Assembly: GCA_035303945.1 (NCBI GenBank)
Contig: DATGQZ010000073.1
Span: 1-40,062, forward strand
DNA length: 40,062 nucleotides
Origin: DATGMS01 sp035303945
Lineage (GTDB): Bacteria > Bacteroidota > Bacteroidia > Cytophagales > Cyclobacteriaceae
Reading direction: 5' to 3'
In this document: one piece after another, positions 16,728 to 25,290 of the stretch
Numbering within the stretch: position 1 is the stretch's first letter
Layout of the letters: every line of letters starts with the position of its first letter
The notes under the pieces: model-generated
Database searches by the model: none
Told to the model about the DNA's origin: nothing
The model's input: the letters and a program-made list of their open reading frames with translations, nothing else
Made by a program: the position numbers and the translations under genes

Positions 16728-17708
16728 ATGAAAGTTTTTATCAATAAGGTTATACCACAGACTGGCTTAACACTGCTTCAGGAGGCGGGTATTTCCGTTA
16801 CGATGTGGGAGGACGAACGTATTTTAAGCAGGGAGGAAGCGTTGAAGTTTTGCCTTCAGCACGATGCATTCTTAAATGTTGGGCAAGAAGGAGTTGATGC
16901 TGACTTTCTTGAGCAATGTCAGCATCTGAAAGTCATCGCGTTGCATTCCGTCGGTTTCGATAATGTTGATGTGGAAGCGGCCACAAAGCTAGGCATTCCT
17001 ATAGGAAATACACCAGGCGTTTTGAATAAGGCTACAGCCGAAATCGCATTGTTGCTGATGCTGACGGTTTCCCGAAAAGCACTTTGCCTTCATAAGAAGA
17101 TAGTGGAGGGTGCATGGGGCATAAGCCGTCCTACAAAGGATTTGGGCGTAGATCTAAATGGTAAAACCCTTGGTATAATTGGCCTAGGGCGTATCGGAGC
17201 GGAGTTGGCGCGGATGTGCCAGCTGGCCTTAGGCATGAATATTATCTACTATAATAGGGGCACCAATCCTGAGGCTGAAAAAGCACTTGGCGCTACAAAG
17301 GTGCCATTTGACGAGCTGCTGGCACAAAGCGATGTGGTATCTGTGCATACGGCATTAACAGAGGAGACCAGAGGCATGTTTGGGATGGAGCAATTTGCCA
17401 AAATGAAACGTTCTGGAATCTTTATAAATACTGCTCGTGGAGGAATACATAAAGAAAAGGAGCTTATTCAAGCACTAGAACAAGGATTGATTTGGGGAGC
17501 TGGTTTAGACGTGACGGATCCAGAACCTGCGCATAAAGATAATCCCCTCCTATATATGGAAAACGCTGTGGTGTTTCCTCATATAGGCTCTGCCACAGAA
17601 GAAACCAGGGGCGCCATGTCGAGATTGGCAGCTGAAAATATCATTGCAGGCTTGAAAGGAGAAAAGCTTCCCTATCCTGTAAATCCTGAAGTATACGCTC
17701 ATCCATAA
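16728..17708 (+). CDS. D-2-hydroxyacid dehydrogenase (glyoxylate/hydroxypyruvate reductase type)
   Basis: This 326-aa NAD(P)-dependent oxidoreductase has a typical split catalytic domain and a central Rossmann domain. 'GKTLGIIGLGRIGAELA' (about 144-160) is the dinucleotide-binding GxGxxG. The catalytic Arg is in 'INTARGG', the Glu in 'DVTDPEPAHKDNPLL', and the His in 'FPHIGSATEETR'. The substrate-side motif 'LHSVGFDNVDVEAA' fits GyaR/GhrB-type enzymes that reduce glyoxylate or hydroxypyruvate. Exact substrate choice cannot be read from this. The stop overlaps the next ATG by one base (TAATG), so coupling with the BtuF-like gene is likely. Confidence 0.88.
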   Translation: MKVFINKVIPQTGLTLLQEAGISVTMWEDERILSREEALKFCLQHDAFLNVGQEGVDADFLEQCQHLKVIALHSVGFDNVDVEAATKLGIPIGNTPGVLNKATAEIALLLMLTVSRKALCLHKKIVEGAWGISRPTKDLGVDLNGKTLGIIGLGRIGAELARMCQLALGMNIIYYNRGTNPEAEKALGATKVPFDELLAQSDVVSVHTALTEETRGMFGMEQFAKMKRSGIFINTARGGIHKEKELIQALEQGLIWGAGLDVTDPEPAHKDNPLLYMENAVVFPHIGSATEETRGAMSRLAAENIIAGLKGEKLPYPVNPEVYAHP

Positions 17709-18466
17709 TGGAATATCTTGATCAAATGGGTCGGCGGATTTGGCTCGAACAGGTGCCACAGAGAATTATTTCTTTAGTACCCTCTCAAACGGAGTTTCTC
17801 TGCGATCTTGGTTTGGAAGAGCAACTAGTCGGCATCACTAAATTTTGCGTTCATCCTAAATGGATTAAGAAGGGTAAGGTAATCATCGGCGGCACTAAAA
17901 ATTTTAACTTCGATCGAATCGACGCGCTGAAGCCTGATCTTATCATTGGCAATAAAGAGGAGAATTATAAGGAGGGGATCATAAGGCTGTCAGAAAAACA
18001 TCCGGTATGGATGAGTGATATAAACGATTTAGGCGCTGCCTTTGAGATGATGAGGCAGCTGGGGAAGATCACCGATAGGCAGCAGCATGCAGAACAAATA
18101 GTCTCTGACATTCAACTAGGTCTGCAAGATGGATTTGACCACAGGGGGACGGCTATATACCTCATCTGGCAGGATCCATTGATAGCAGTGGGTAAAGAGA
18201 CCTTTATAGATGATCTATTGCGTCGTGCTGGCTATGTAAATCTGATCAGTAATGACCGTTATCCGGAAATAACTGCAGGAGAAATAGCCAGCCTCAAACC
18301 TGACTTTCTCCTGCTCAGTTCGGAGCCATACCCTTTTTCAGAAAAGCACCGGCAGGCGTTCCAGCAGACCTTTTCAGACTTGGACGTAAAACTGGTAGAT
18401 GGGGAAATGTTTTCCTGGTACGGCAGTAGGTTGTTACACACTGCCCATTATTTCCGTAATCTATAA
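17708..18466 (+). CDS. BtuF-like helical-backbone metal receptor without signal peptide
   Basis: This 252-aa protein has the two-lobe class III substrate-binding fold of BtuF/FhuD proteins. 'PQRIISLVPSQTEFLCDLGL' is the N-terminal lobe start, and 'IGGTKNFNFDRIDALKPDLIIGNKEEN', a linking helix, and 'GEIASLKPDFLLLSSEPYPF' in the second lobe follow. Such proteins bind cobalamin, haem or siderophores for ABC import. This one has no signal peptide or lipobox; the first residue is almost directly followed by the mature-like sequence 'YLDQMGRRIWLEQVPQRI'. No permease or ATPase gene is adjacent. It is probably cytoplasmic and so not a classical transporter component. It is translationally coupled to the upstream dehydrogenase. 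The gene converges with tyrA, with only 6 bp between stops. Confidence 0.8.
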   Translation: MEYLDQMGRRIWLEQVPQRIISLVPSQTEFLCDLGLEEQLVGITKFCVHPKWIKKGKVIIGGTKNFNFDRIDALKPDLIIGNKEENYKEGIIRLSEKHPVWMSDINDLGAAFEMMRQLGKITDRQQHAEQIVSDIQLGLQDGFDHRGTAIYLIWQDPLIAVGKETFIDDLLRRAGYVNLISNDRYPEITAGEIASLKPDFLLLSSEPYPFSEKHRQAFQQTFSDLDVKLVDGEMFSWYGSRLLHTAHYFRNL

Positions 18467-18472
18467 CGTCGA

Positions 18473-19321
18473 TCAACCTCCGTAGTCTAATATTTTTTTG
18501 ATCTTATTGACTTCTGCCATTTCGTCTCTCAGTCCCTCTGCATCATCTTCCATAATTTTTTCTCTGAAGGCTATGAGGTTTTTGATGTATAGATCAAGGG
18601 CTTCTAAGACATTGGTCTTATTGTCCAAAAAGATAGGGGTCCAGGTTGCCGGTGAGCTCTTTGCCAAACGAACAGTGGTCGAAAAGCCACTTCCGGCCAT
18701 ATCTAAAATATGGCTGTCATCTTTCATTTTGTCCAAAACCGTCTTCCCTAACATAAAGGAACTAATATGAGAAAGATGGGAAATATAAGCAAACTGAAGA
18801 TCGTGATCGTCGGGGTCCATAAACCTCAAATTCATTTGTAAGGCTTCAAAGATGTCATAAGCCATCGCTTTCAGTTCCAGAGAAGTTTTTTCCATTTCAC
18901 AGATGGCTAATACCTTTCCCTGTAGCAAACCTGTTATTGCAGCCTTGGGGCCAGAATATTCCGTGCCAGCGATGGGATGGGCAGCTAAAAAATTTTCCCG
19001 CCTCGGATGGTCTGCAACAGCCTCACAGATACTCTTTTTAGTGGAACCAAAATCCATGACCAAAGTGTTTTTGGGTACGTTGTCCAAAATATCCTTCAGC
19101 AAGGGCGCGATCGTATGTATGGGAGTGGCAATCACGATGACATCCGTGTCTTCGTCCGGCTGCTCCCGGATTTCATCTATAATACCCAGCGCGACTGCTT
19201 CTTCCAGATGTTGTTGATTGTTGTCGGTACCTGTAAACAGAATTTCAGGTTTTTCTCTTTTTAAGGCCAAGGCAAAAGATCCGCCTAAAAGACCAAGACC
19301 GATGATATGTATTTTTTTCAT
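18473..19321 (-). CDS. tyrA: Prephenate dehydrogenase
   Basis: TyrA oxidatively decarboxylates prephenate to 4-hydroxyphenylpyruvate, the tyrosine branch. The 282-aa protein begins with an NAD-binding Rossmann motif 'IHIIGLGLLGGSFALAL', followed by 'DVIVIATPIHTI', 'MDFGSTKKSI' and the signature 'AAHPIAGTEYSGPKAA' with the catalytic His. A helical dimerisation domain includes 'AYISHLSHISSFML'. It has no chorismate mutase or ACT domain; the mutase is supplied by the DAHP synthase fusion upstream. It is the last gene of the aromatic operon, 20 bp after the aminotransferase. Confidence 0.93.
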   Translation of the reverse strand: MKKIHIIGLGLLGGSFALALKREKPEILFTGTDNNQQHLEEAVALGIIDEIREQPDEDTDVIVIATPIHTIAPLLKDILDNVPKNTLVMDFGSTKKSICEAVADHPRRENFLAAHPIAGTEYSGPKAAITGLLQGKVLAICEMEKTSLELKAMAYDIFEALQMNLRFMDPDDHDLQFAYISHLSHISSFMLGKTVLDKMKDDSHILDMAGSGFSTTVRLAKSSPATWTPIFLDNKTNVLEALDLYIKNLIAFREKIMEDDAEGLRDEMAEVNKIKKILDYGG

Positions 19322-19341
19322 GATAAGTCAATTTAGTCCCT

Positions 19342-20508
19342 CTATGCGTTATGCGGAGAAAAAGATTTTGTCCGTTGGAGGGCCTTTTGGATAGCGTCTT
19401 CTTTAACACATAGTGAAAAACGGATATAGCCCTTTCCGTTGCTGCCGAAGATGTCACCGGGGGCAATAAAGATATGCCTTTCCTGCAGTAACCGATCAAC
19501 ATAAGCTTTAGCATCTAGGTTGTGATCGAGCTTAGCCCACACAAACATGCCGCTTGTATCTCTTTGATAGGATGCACCTAACTGGTCGCAGAGCTGCCAT
19601 ACCAGCTTCCTTCTCTTTTCATATATTTGATTGAGAGCTGCAAACCAATCTAGATCTAGTTGAAGTGCAGCCACCGCGCCTTCTTGTATCCCCAAAAACA
19701 TGCCGGAATCCATATTACTTTTCACTTTAACCACCGACAATAGAAATTCCTTGGCACCGCATAACATTCCTACACGCCATCCCGCCATATTGAAGGACTT
19801 ACTGAGCGAGTTGAGTTCCAAACAGTGACGCATAGCACCTTCAACGGCTAAGACGCTGACGGGCGACTGGTTTAGCACGAAGCTATAAGGGTTGTCGTTG
19901 ACAAGCAATATATTATGCTTTTGGGCAAAGCGGACCAAACTTTCCAAATCAGCTAGGCTAGCTTTGGCTCCAGTAGGCATATGAGGATAATTGACCCACA
20001 TCAACTTGATGTCTTGTTTGGCAAGGGTTTCCAACTGTGCTATATCGGGGAGCCAATTAGAGTCAGCCTTTAAGTCATAGTATATTGTCTGGGCACCTAC
20101 CAACTTGGTAACCGAAGTATAAGTTGGATAGCCTGGATTTGGAACCAACACTTTATCACCCGGATTAAGAAAGGCCATGGAGATGTGCATAATGGCTTCC
20201 TTTGATCCCATCATGGGAAGAATTTCGCCGTCAGGGTTTAGCTTGACTGTGAAATGTTTCTGATAAAATTCTGAAATTGCTTCACGTAAGGCAGGTATTC
20301 CATGGTAGTTTTGGTAGCCATGGTTATGCGCGAGGCTGCTGCTACGGTGCAATGCCTGTATTACCGAAGGGTGAGGCGCTAGATCGGGGCTCCCTATGCC
20401 CATATTGATAACATCAATTCCAGACGCTTTCATAGCGGCTACTTCCTGGAGTTTTTGGGAAAAGTAATATTCGGATACATCAGATAATCGATTGGCAGGA
20501 GCTATCAT
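19342..20508 (-). CDS. Class I/II pyridoxal-phosphate aminotransferase, likely aromatic
   Basis: This 388-aa protein starts at 'MIAPANRLSDV' (ATG at 20508); an upstream TTG at 20538 would overlap pheA. It is a fold-type I PLP enzyme with 'INMGIGSPDLAPHP', 'PNPGYPTYTSV', 'NYPHMPTGA', 'LLVNDNPYSFVLN' and the Schiff-base lysine in 'LNSLSKSFNMAGWRVG'. Position between pheA and tyrA suggests it transaminates phenylpyruvate and 4-hydroxyphenylpyruvate as the last step to Phe and Tyr. Its sequence is nearer the LL-diaminopimelate/aspartate aminotransferase group, so the substrate range is inferred from context. It starts 4 nt after the pheA stop. Confidence 0.9.
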   Translation of the reverse strand: MIAPANRLSDVSEYYFSQKLQEVAAMKASGIDVINMGIGSPDLAPHPSVIQALHRSSSLAHNHGYQNYHGIPALREAISEFYQKHFTVKLNPDGEILPMMGSKEAIMHISMAFLNPGDKVLVPNPGYPTYTSVTKLVGAQTIYYDLKADSNWLPDIAQLETLAKQDIKLMWVNYPHMPTGAKASLADLESLVRFAQKHNILLVNDNPYSFVLNQSPVSVLAVEGAMRHCLELNSLSKSFNMAGWRVGMLCGAKEFLLSVVKVKSNMDSGMFLGIQEGAVAALQLDLDWFAALNQIYEKRRKLVWQLCDQLGASYQRDTSGMFVWAKLDHNLDAKAYVDRLLQERHIFIAPGDIFGSNGKGYIRFSLCVKEDAIQKALQRTKSFSPHNA

Positions 20509-20512
20509 TTTC

Positions 20513-21349
20513 TTATTTGCGATTTTGGTATTCACCAAGAATTTTTACGGTAATCCCTCTCTCTATCAATTGAACAAGCGTCTTCCTATAATCGGCCAAG
20601 TTGTCAAACAACACATCAATAAAAAACGCATAATTCCAAGGCTGATCAATAATAGGAATGGACTGGATCTTTGTCAGATCAAGGCCGTTTTCACTCATCA
20701 GGGTGAGTATTTTGGCCAGACTTCCCTTTTCGTTGGTGAGAATAAGTTTGAGCGAGGCTTTGTTAAATGCCCCGACAGTTTCTTGTCCCTTGTCTTTTTC
20801 TACAATGCAAAAGCGCGTCACGTTGTTTCGAACGGTTTGGATCTGATCACTAATTACTTCCAGATCATAGTATTGTGCTGCGGATATTCCTGCTATTGCG
20901 GCTACACCTTTTACTTGCTTTTCACTGATCCATTTGGCAACCGAAGCTGTATCCAGATCCTCTGTTAGCTTGATGTGAGGATATTGTTCGAAGAAGACCT
21001 TGCATTGTAACAAAGCCATGGGGTGAGATCGAACCTCCTTGATGTCTTCAATACTTTGGCCCTTCAGGGCCATTAGCTGATGGACAATAGGTAAGTAATA
21101 TTCACCCGTGATGCGGAGGTTGTTTCTGTCCATCAGGTCATAATTGGGTAAAATAGCACCCGCTATGGAGTTTTCCAAGGCTAAAACACCTTGATCCGCT
21201 TCACCTTTTAAGATACTTTTTACCAGATCGGAAAAAGTCATGCACTCAATAATGCCGATTTCTTTACCAAAAATCGTCTGTGCCACCTGATAATGGTACG
21301 ATCCAATGATTCCTTGGATAGCAATATTCAATTGTTTTTGCTGTGTCAA
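20513..21349 (-). CDS. pheA: Prephenate dehydratase with C-terminal ACT domain
   Basis: PheA makes phenylpyruvate from prephenate. The 278-aa protein has a catalytic part (about 1-185) with 'IAIQGIIGSYHYQVA' in place of the usual GPxGTFS, 'LALENSIAGAILPNYDLM' (the ENSxxG motif) and 'NNVTRFCIVEK' with the catalytic TRF. An ACT regulatory domain (about 195-275) begins 'LKLILTNEKGSLAKILTLM'. The Phe-binding ESRP motif of enterobacteria reads IQSIP here, so feedback behaviour may differ. There is no fused chorismate mutase. The start is a TTG at 21349; no ATG is available. It lies 57 bp after the DUF486 gene in the aromatic operon. Confidence 0.93.
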   Translation of the reverse strand: MTQQKQLNIAIQGIIGSYHYQVAQTIFGKEIGIIECMTFSDLVKSILKGEADQGVLALENSIAGAILPNYDLMDRNNLRITGEYYLPIVHQLMALKGQSIEDIKEVRSHPMALLQCKVFFEQYPHIKLTEDLDTASVAKWISEKQVKGVAAIAGISAAQYYDLEVISDQIQTVRNNVTRFCIVEKDKGQETVGAFNKASLKLILTNEKGSLAKILTLMSENGLDLTKIQSIPIIDQPWNYAFFIDVLFDNLADYRKTLVQLIERGITVKILGEYQNRK

Positions 21350-21406
21350 AGATTAACTGTAATAAAGATTGTTGTAGATGCGCCCTACTTTAATTGGGTC
21401 GACATG

Positions 21407-21775
21407 TTACTTTTTAAAGATGAAATAAACTGCTAACACCAAAAAGCCAAAGCCGATAAGGTGGTTCAATTTAAGGGTTTCGTTCTTGAAAAACACAACC
21501 GTGAAGATCATAAATACCACCAAAGTGATTACCTCTTGAAGAACCTTCAGTTCCACCAACGAAAAAGGCCCCCCATTTTCTTTGAAGCCAATTCTGTTTG
21601 CGGGAACTTGAAAGAAATATTCAAAGAGGGCAATGCCCCAACTGATCAGTACAATGCTGATCAAGCCTAGGTTTTCAAACCATTTAAGTTCTTTGAACTT
21701 AAGGTGTCCATACCAGGCAAAGGTCATAAAGGTGTTGGACAACACCAGCAACACGATAGTATACAGTCCTTTCAT
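21407..21775 (-). CDS. DUF486 / DMT-superfamily small membrane protein inside the aro operon
   Basis: This 122-aa protein has four membrane helices (about 3-20, 34-52, 75-95 and 100-120). It has the motif 'MTFAWYGHLK' and 'ISWGIALFEYFFQVPANRIGF' typical of DUF486 (DMT_6), a half-size relative of drug/metabolite transporters such as EmrE. It sits 18 bp after aroA and 57 bp before pheA on the same strand, so it is transcribed with aromatic amino acid genes. Transport of an aromatic compound or pathway intermediate is a reasonable but untested guess. These half-size proteins would have to act as oligomers. Confidence 0.85.
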   Translation of the reverse strand: MKGLYTIVLLVLSNTFMTFAWYGHLKFKELKWFENLGLISIVLISWGIALFEYFFQVPANRIGFKENGGPFSLVELKVLQEVITLVVFMIFTVVFFKNETLKLNHLIGFGFLVLAVYFIFKK

Positions 21776-21793
21776 AAAAGATATTCATCGCGC

Positions 21794-23014
21794 TTAAGCT
21801 TTAACGTCAAAACCCGCCAAGGCGGTATGTTTCCAGAAGCTGGGATAGGATTTATTTACAACTTCCCCATCTTCGAATATAACGGTAGCTTTGGTGGCTA
21901 AAGGCATAAAAGCCATGGCCATCCTGTGATCATCATAGGTGTTGATGAAAATTTCCTGCGGAATGCCCGTAGAAGGAATGAGTGTAAATTCTCCCCGCTC
22001 ACCTTCTAGCAGTTGGGCGTTGAGTTTACCCAGTTCGTTTTGCAAAGCTAGAATTCTATCCGTTTCCTTTATCCTCAGACTTTCCAATCCAGTAAAAACT
22101 GCTTGTTGGCCCAATATAGCACAAGTTACGGCTACCGTTTGTGCAAGATCCGGACAATGGGTGAAATCAAAACGGGAAAGGCCAGTGATCTCCTTTTTGC
22201 GGAGCAGTACACCTTCAGTATTGAATGCGGCATGGACACCTAACCGATCCATAATGTCTACGATTTTGGCATCTCCCTGCAAACTTTGATTTTTTAATCC
22301 TTTCAACAGCAACTCACCTTCGTCGGCGCAAGCCAGCAAGCTGAACCAATAGCTGGCACCTGACCAGTCACTTTCGACAGCATAGGATGTAGGTGTATAT
22401 TTTTGAGGGGAGACGGTAATGGTTTGGTCTTTCCAAACCGCCTCCACGCCAAACTGCTGCATAAGCTGCAATGTCATTTCTATATAGGTTCTCGACCCGA
22501 TTTTTCCAGTGAGTTCTATCTCCAAACCTTCGGGAAGAGTAGGAGCTAACATTAACAATGCAGATATGTATTGGCTGCTCACATCCCCTCTGATGGTGAC
22601 TTTTTTGCTAAGCTGTTCTTCAAAGCCTTTGGTGGCTAACGGAGGATACCCATCCTTGACTTGGTAGTCAATACGGGCACCAATGGTCCTTAGTGCATCC
22701 ACTAAAATACCGATTGGCCGCTCGCACATGCGGGGTGTTCCTGTCAAGATCTTTTGTCGATTGGTCAAAGCAGCATAGGCCGTTAAAAAACGCATGGTAG
22801 TCCCTGCGTCTAAAACGTCCAATACCTCTGGATCTTCCGATAAGAGGCGGATCATCGTCTGCGTATCTCTTGCTTCTGCCAGGTTGGAAATGATGTTCTC
22901 ACCTTCAGTCAGTGCATCAATGATCAATGCACGATTACTTTCGCTTTTAGAAGAAGGAAGAGGTATAGTAATTTGCCCAAATATGGATTTAGCCAATAAG
23001 GTTATAGCGGTCAT
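21794..23014 (-). CDS. aroA: 3-phosphoshikimate 1-carboxyvinyltransferase (EPSP synthase)
   Basis: AroA joins shikimate 3-phosphate and phosphoenolpyruvate in the shikimate pathway. The 406-aa protein shows 'LPSSKSESNRALII' with the conserved Lys/Ser substrate site, 'DAGTTMRFLTAYAAL', 'GTPRMCERPIGILVDAL', 'SSQYISALLM' and 'TYDDHRMAMAF'. It is slightly shorter than the 427-residue E. coli enzyme, as is common in Bacteroidota. The ATG overlaps the aroB stop by 4 bp, indicating coupled translation. Class I versus class II glyphosate behaviour cannot be stated with certainty. Confidence 0.96.
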   Translation of the reverse strand: MTAITLLAKSIFGQITIPLPSSKSESNRALIIDALTEGENIISNLAEARDTQTMIRLLSEDPEVLDVLDAGTTMRFLTAYAALTNRQKILTGTPRMCERPIGILVDALRTIGARIDYQVKDGYPPLATKGFEEQLSKKVTIRGDVSSQYISALLMLAPTLPEGLEIELTGKIGSRTYIEMTLQLMQQFGVEAVWKDQTITVSPQKYTPTSYAVESDWSGASYWFSLLACADEGELLLKGLKNQSLQGDAKIVDIMDRLGVHAAFNTEGVLLRKKEITGLSRFDFTHCPDLAQTVAVTCAILGQQAVFTGLESLRIKETDRILALQNELGKLNAQLLEGERGEFTLIPSTGIPQEIFINTYDDHRMAMAFMPLATKATVIFEDGEVVNKSYPSFWKHTALAGFDVKA

Positions 23015-24048
23015 TTGTTTAACTCTTTGTAAAAATTCAGCGATTCAATGATATACTCGCTGCTAACAGGGATATTGTAGTCGCACTCTCCAATCCTTCT
23101 CAATAGACTACAGTTAATGACTTTGCCGTCATTTTTCTTGTCTTGAAAGCATAATTGTGCAATGTTTTCGAGATCTTCAGCCGGCATCTCGATCTTTTCA
23201 AATACGAAAAGGAGGAAGTCAGTGATAGTGTCCAGCTCTGACGCTGGTAATCCGCAAAGCTTTTTGGATAGGTAAGCTTCGGCTATCATTCCAATAGCTA
23301 TCGCCTCCCCATGCAACAAATGGCGATCCGTATCCAGATAAAAGGATTCAACAGCATGCCCCACGGTATGCCCAAAGTTGAGGATTTTTCTTAAACCCTC
23401 TTCCTTAGGGTCCTTTTCTACTACCTCCCGCTTGATGGACACCGACTTTTCTATTATATCCTTCCAATTCTGGTTTTCCCAAGCCTCCTTTTTTAGACTT
23501 TCGAAATAATTGGTGTTTCGGATCAGCCCATGCTTGATGATTTCAGCATAGCCTGATCTCAGCTCAGGAAGGGGAAGCGTAGCTAGGAATGCTGTGCTGA
23601 TGATTACTGCTTCCGGTTCATTAAAAACCCCGATGTGGTTTTTGTAACCATTGAAATCTACGCCGAGTTTGCCGCCAACACTGGCATCCACCTGGGAAAG
23701 CAGACTGGTTGGAATATTGATGAACCGTATGCCCCGCTTATAGGTGCTGGCGCAAAAGCCGCCCATGTCACCAGTGACGCCTCCCCCTAAGTTGATGATT
23801 AACGTCCTTCTATCAAAACTCTGATCTGTCATCCATTGCCAGATCTGGATGCAGGTGTTGATGTTTTTGTTGATTTCCCCTGCTTCAAAGGAAAAATAGC
23901 TGTGTTCGGGCAAAGCATCCGCAATTAATGGATAGCAGGCACTAAAAGAATTAGTGTCCGCTATCACGCCTAATTTCGAAAACTTTTTATTTGCCAGAAA
24001 ACGATGCAAATCCCGCGCGATGTTGCCCGAGAAAATTATTGATTCCAA
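23011..24048 (-). CDS. aroB: 3-dehydroquinate synthase
   Basis: AroB turns DAHP into 3-dehydroquinate. The 345-aa protein has 'LIINLGGGVTGDMGGFCASTYKRG', 'PTSLLSQVDASVGGKLGVD', 'GYAEIIKHGLI', a zinc-ligand Glu/His set including 'LNFGHTVGHAVES' and 'HGEAIAIGM'. The start is the TTG at 24048, which gives the normal N terminus; I find no in-frame ATG nearby. A TAnnTTTG element lies 16 bp upstream in the 89-bp gap after the DAHP synthase gene. This may give extra expression independent of the attenuator. Confidence 0.95.
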   Translation of the reverse strand: MESIIFSGNIARDLHRFLANKKFSKLGVIADTNSFSACYPLIADALPEHSYFSFEAGEINKNINTCIQIWQWMTDQSFDRRTLIINLGGGVTGDMGGFCASTYKRGIRFINIPTSLLSQVDASVGGKLGVDFNGYKNHIGVFNEPEAVIISTAFLATLPLPELRSGYAEIIKHGLIRNTNYFESLKKEAWENQNWKDIIEKSVSIKREVVEKDPKEEGLRKILNFGHTVGHAVESFYLDTDRHLLHGEAIAIGMIAEAYLSKKLCGLPASELDTITDFLLFVFEKIEMPAEDLENIAQLCFQDKKNDGKVINCSLLRRIGECDYNIPVSSEYIIESLNFYKELNK

Positions 24049-24063
24049 TTGTGTCTTTTTTTA

Positions 24064-24071
24064 CAAATATA
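24064..24071 (-). promoter_or_regulatory. Possible internal -7 promoter element before aroB
   Basis: On the minus strand this reads TATATTTG, an exact TAnnTTTG match, 15 bp from the aroB start codon. A -33 box is not evident. If used, it would bypass attenuation for aroB and the downstream genes, with a very short leader. Confidence 0.35.
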
Positions 24072-24137
24072 GAATACTTATGTATTAAAGTGCTGATTAG
24101 TCCGGGAGCGCCGTATGTAAGCAGGCTCAGTCAAGGA

Positions 24138-25241
24138 TCACGAGTTCTTTTCAACTGGAGCACCTTCTCTCAGCTGCTTTTCCTGTCTTTTAACTGACTC
24201 TTCATGAATGCAATAAAGTAATTCCTTCATGAATTTTTCGCCAAGATTTTTTGCCAAGCCTTTTTCAGTTCTGGATTCCATCACATTCTTCCAGCGTTCT
24301 GCTTGAAAAACAGTTAGTTTATGCTCACGCTTATGGGCGCCGATTTGGTCGATCAAAGCAAATCTTTCTGCAAGAATATCCAACAGCTGATCGTCTAAGT
24401 GATCAACAGCAGTTCTCAGGTCATGAAGCTTATCGGTGGGGGGTTCTTGCTCAAGCGGATGCTTGAAATCTATGGCGGCTAGGATATCATGCAGTTGTTT
24501 AGGAGTTACTTGTTGCTTGGCGTCACTCCAAGCTTTGTCTGGGTCATGATGTGTTTCAATCATCAAGCCGTCCAAACCAAAGTTAATTGCGCGCTGGGCA
24601 GTCTCCAAAATGCCATCTCTTCTACCTACGATGTGGCTAGGGTCATTGATTACTTCCATTCCCTTCCACTTGTTTTTCAGATGTATTGGCATTGACCAAT
24701 TTGGCTTGTTTCTGAACCTCTTGTCATAAGCATCACTGAACCCTCTGTGGATGGCTGCCAGCTTAGTAATACCTACTGTATGTAATCGTTCAAGAGCACC
24801 GATCCAAAGTTCTAAATCTGGATTCATTGGGTTTTTCACCATTACAGGAACATCTACTCCTTTAAGTGCCTCAGCAATTTCCTGTACGGCAAAGGGGTTT
24901 ACAGTAGTTCGGGCACCGATCCAAAGCACGTCTACACCGTATTTAAGCGCAAGTTCAACATGAGCAGTGTTGCCTACTTCTGTGGCAATAGGGATGTTTA
25001 GGTGATGTCTTACGATTTCCATCCATTTCAGACCGTCTTCGCCTATGCCTTCGAAGCTTCCTGGCCGGGTTCTTGGCTTCCAAATACCTGCGCGGAAAAT
25101 GTTGGGAACGGCATTTGCCTCAAGCATATCCAGGCATACTTTTTCAACTTGTTCTGGGGTCTCTGCACTGCAAGGTCCTGCAATGATCACATGGCCGTTA
25201 AGCCCTAATCCCCAATCTTTGGTTTGTACGTGCTCTTTCAT
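24138..25241 (-). CDS. Bifunctional DAHP synthase / chorismate mutase
   Basis: This 367-aa protein joins the first shikimate step (phosphoenolpyruvate + erythrose 4-phosphate to DAHP) to the first Phe/Tyr branch step (chorismate to prephenate). Residues about 1-260 are a type I-beta (KDOPS-like) DAHP synthase: 'IIAGPCSAET' (19-28), 'FRAGIWKPRTRPGSF', 'LWIGARTTVNPF', 'MVKNPMNPD' and 'INDPSHIVGRRDG'. Residues about 275-360 form an AroQ-type all-helical chorismate mutase, 'LHDLRTAVDHLDDQLLDIL..R', with further conserved Arg/Lys residues. Fusions in this order in Bacteroidota relatives are known to be inhibited by prephenate through the mutase domain. It is the first structural gene after the Phe/Tyr attenuator; the ATG lies about 20 nt past the terminator T-run. 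Confidence 0.95.
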   Translation of the reverse strand: MKEHVQTKDWGLGLNGHVIIAGPCSAETPEQVEKVCLDMLEANAVPNIFRAGIWKPRTRPGSFEGIGEDGLKWMEIVRHHLNIPIATEVGNTAHVELALKYGVDVLWIGARTTVNPFAVQEIAEALKGVDVPVMVKNPMNPDLELWIGALERLHTVGITKLAAIHRGFSDAYDKRFRNKPNWSMPIHLKNKWKGMEVINDPSHIVGRRDGILETAQRAINFGLDGLMIETHHDPDKAWSDAKQQVTPKQLHDILAAIDFKHPLEQEPPTDKLHDLRTAVDHLDDQLLDILAERFALIDQIGAHKREHKLTVFQAERWKNVMESRTEKGLAKNLGEKFMKELLYCIHEESVKRQEKQLREGAPVEKNS

Positions 25242-25261
25242 TATTGAAACTGGTTTGAAAT

Positions 25262-25290
25262 AAAAAAGCCCGGTTCGTCGAACCGGGCTT
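25262..25290 (-). terminator. Attenuator terminator before the DAHP synthase gene
   Basis: On the minus strand an 11-bp perfect stem, AAGCCCGGTTC (25290-25280) with GAACCGGGCTT (25276-25266), has a 3-nt loop and runs into a T6 tract (25267-25262). It lies in the leader between the 31-codon peptide ORF and the DAHP synthase ATG at 25241. It is thus placed to stop transcription before the structural genes. Confidence 0.9.
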
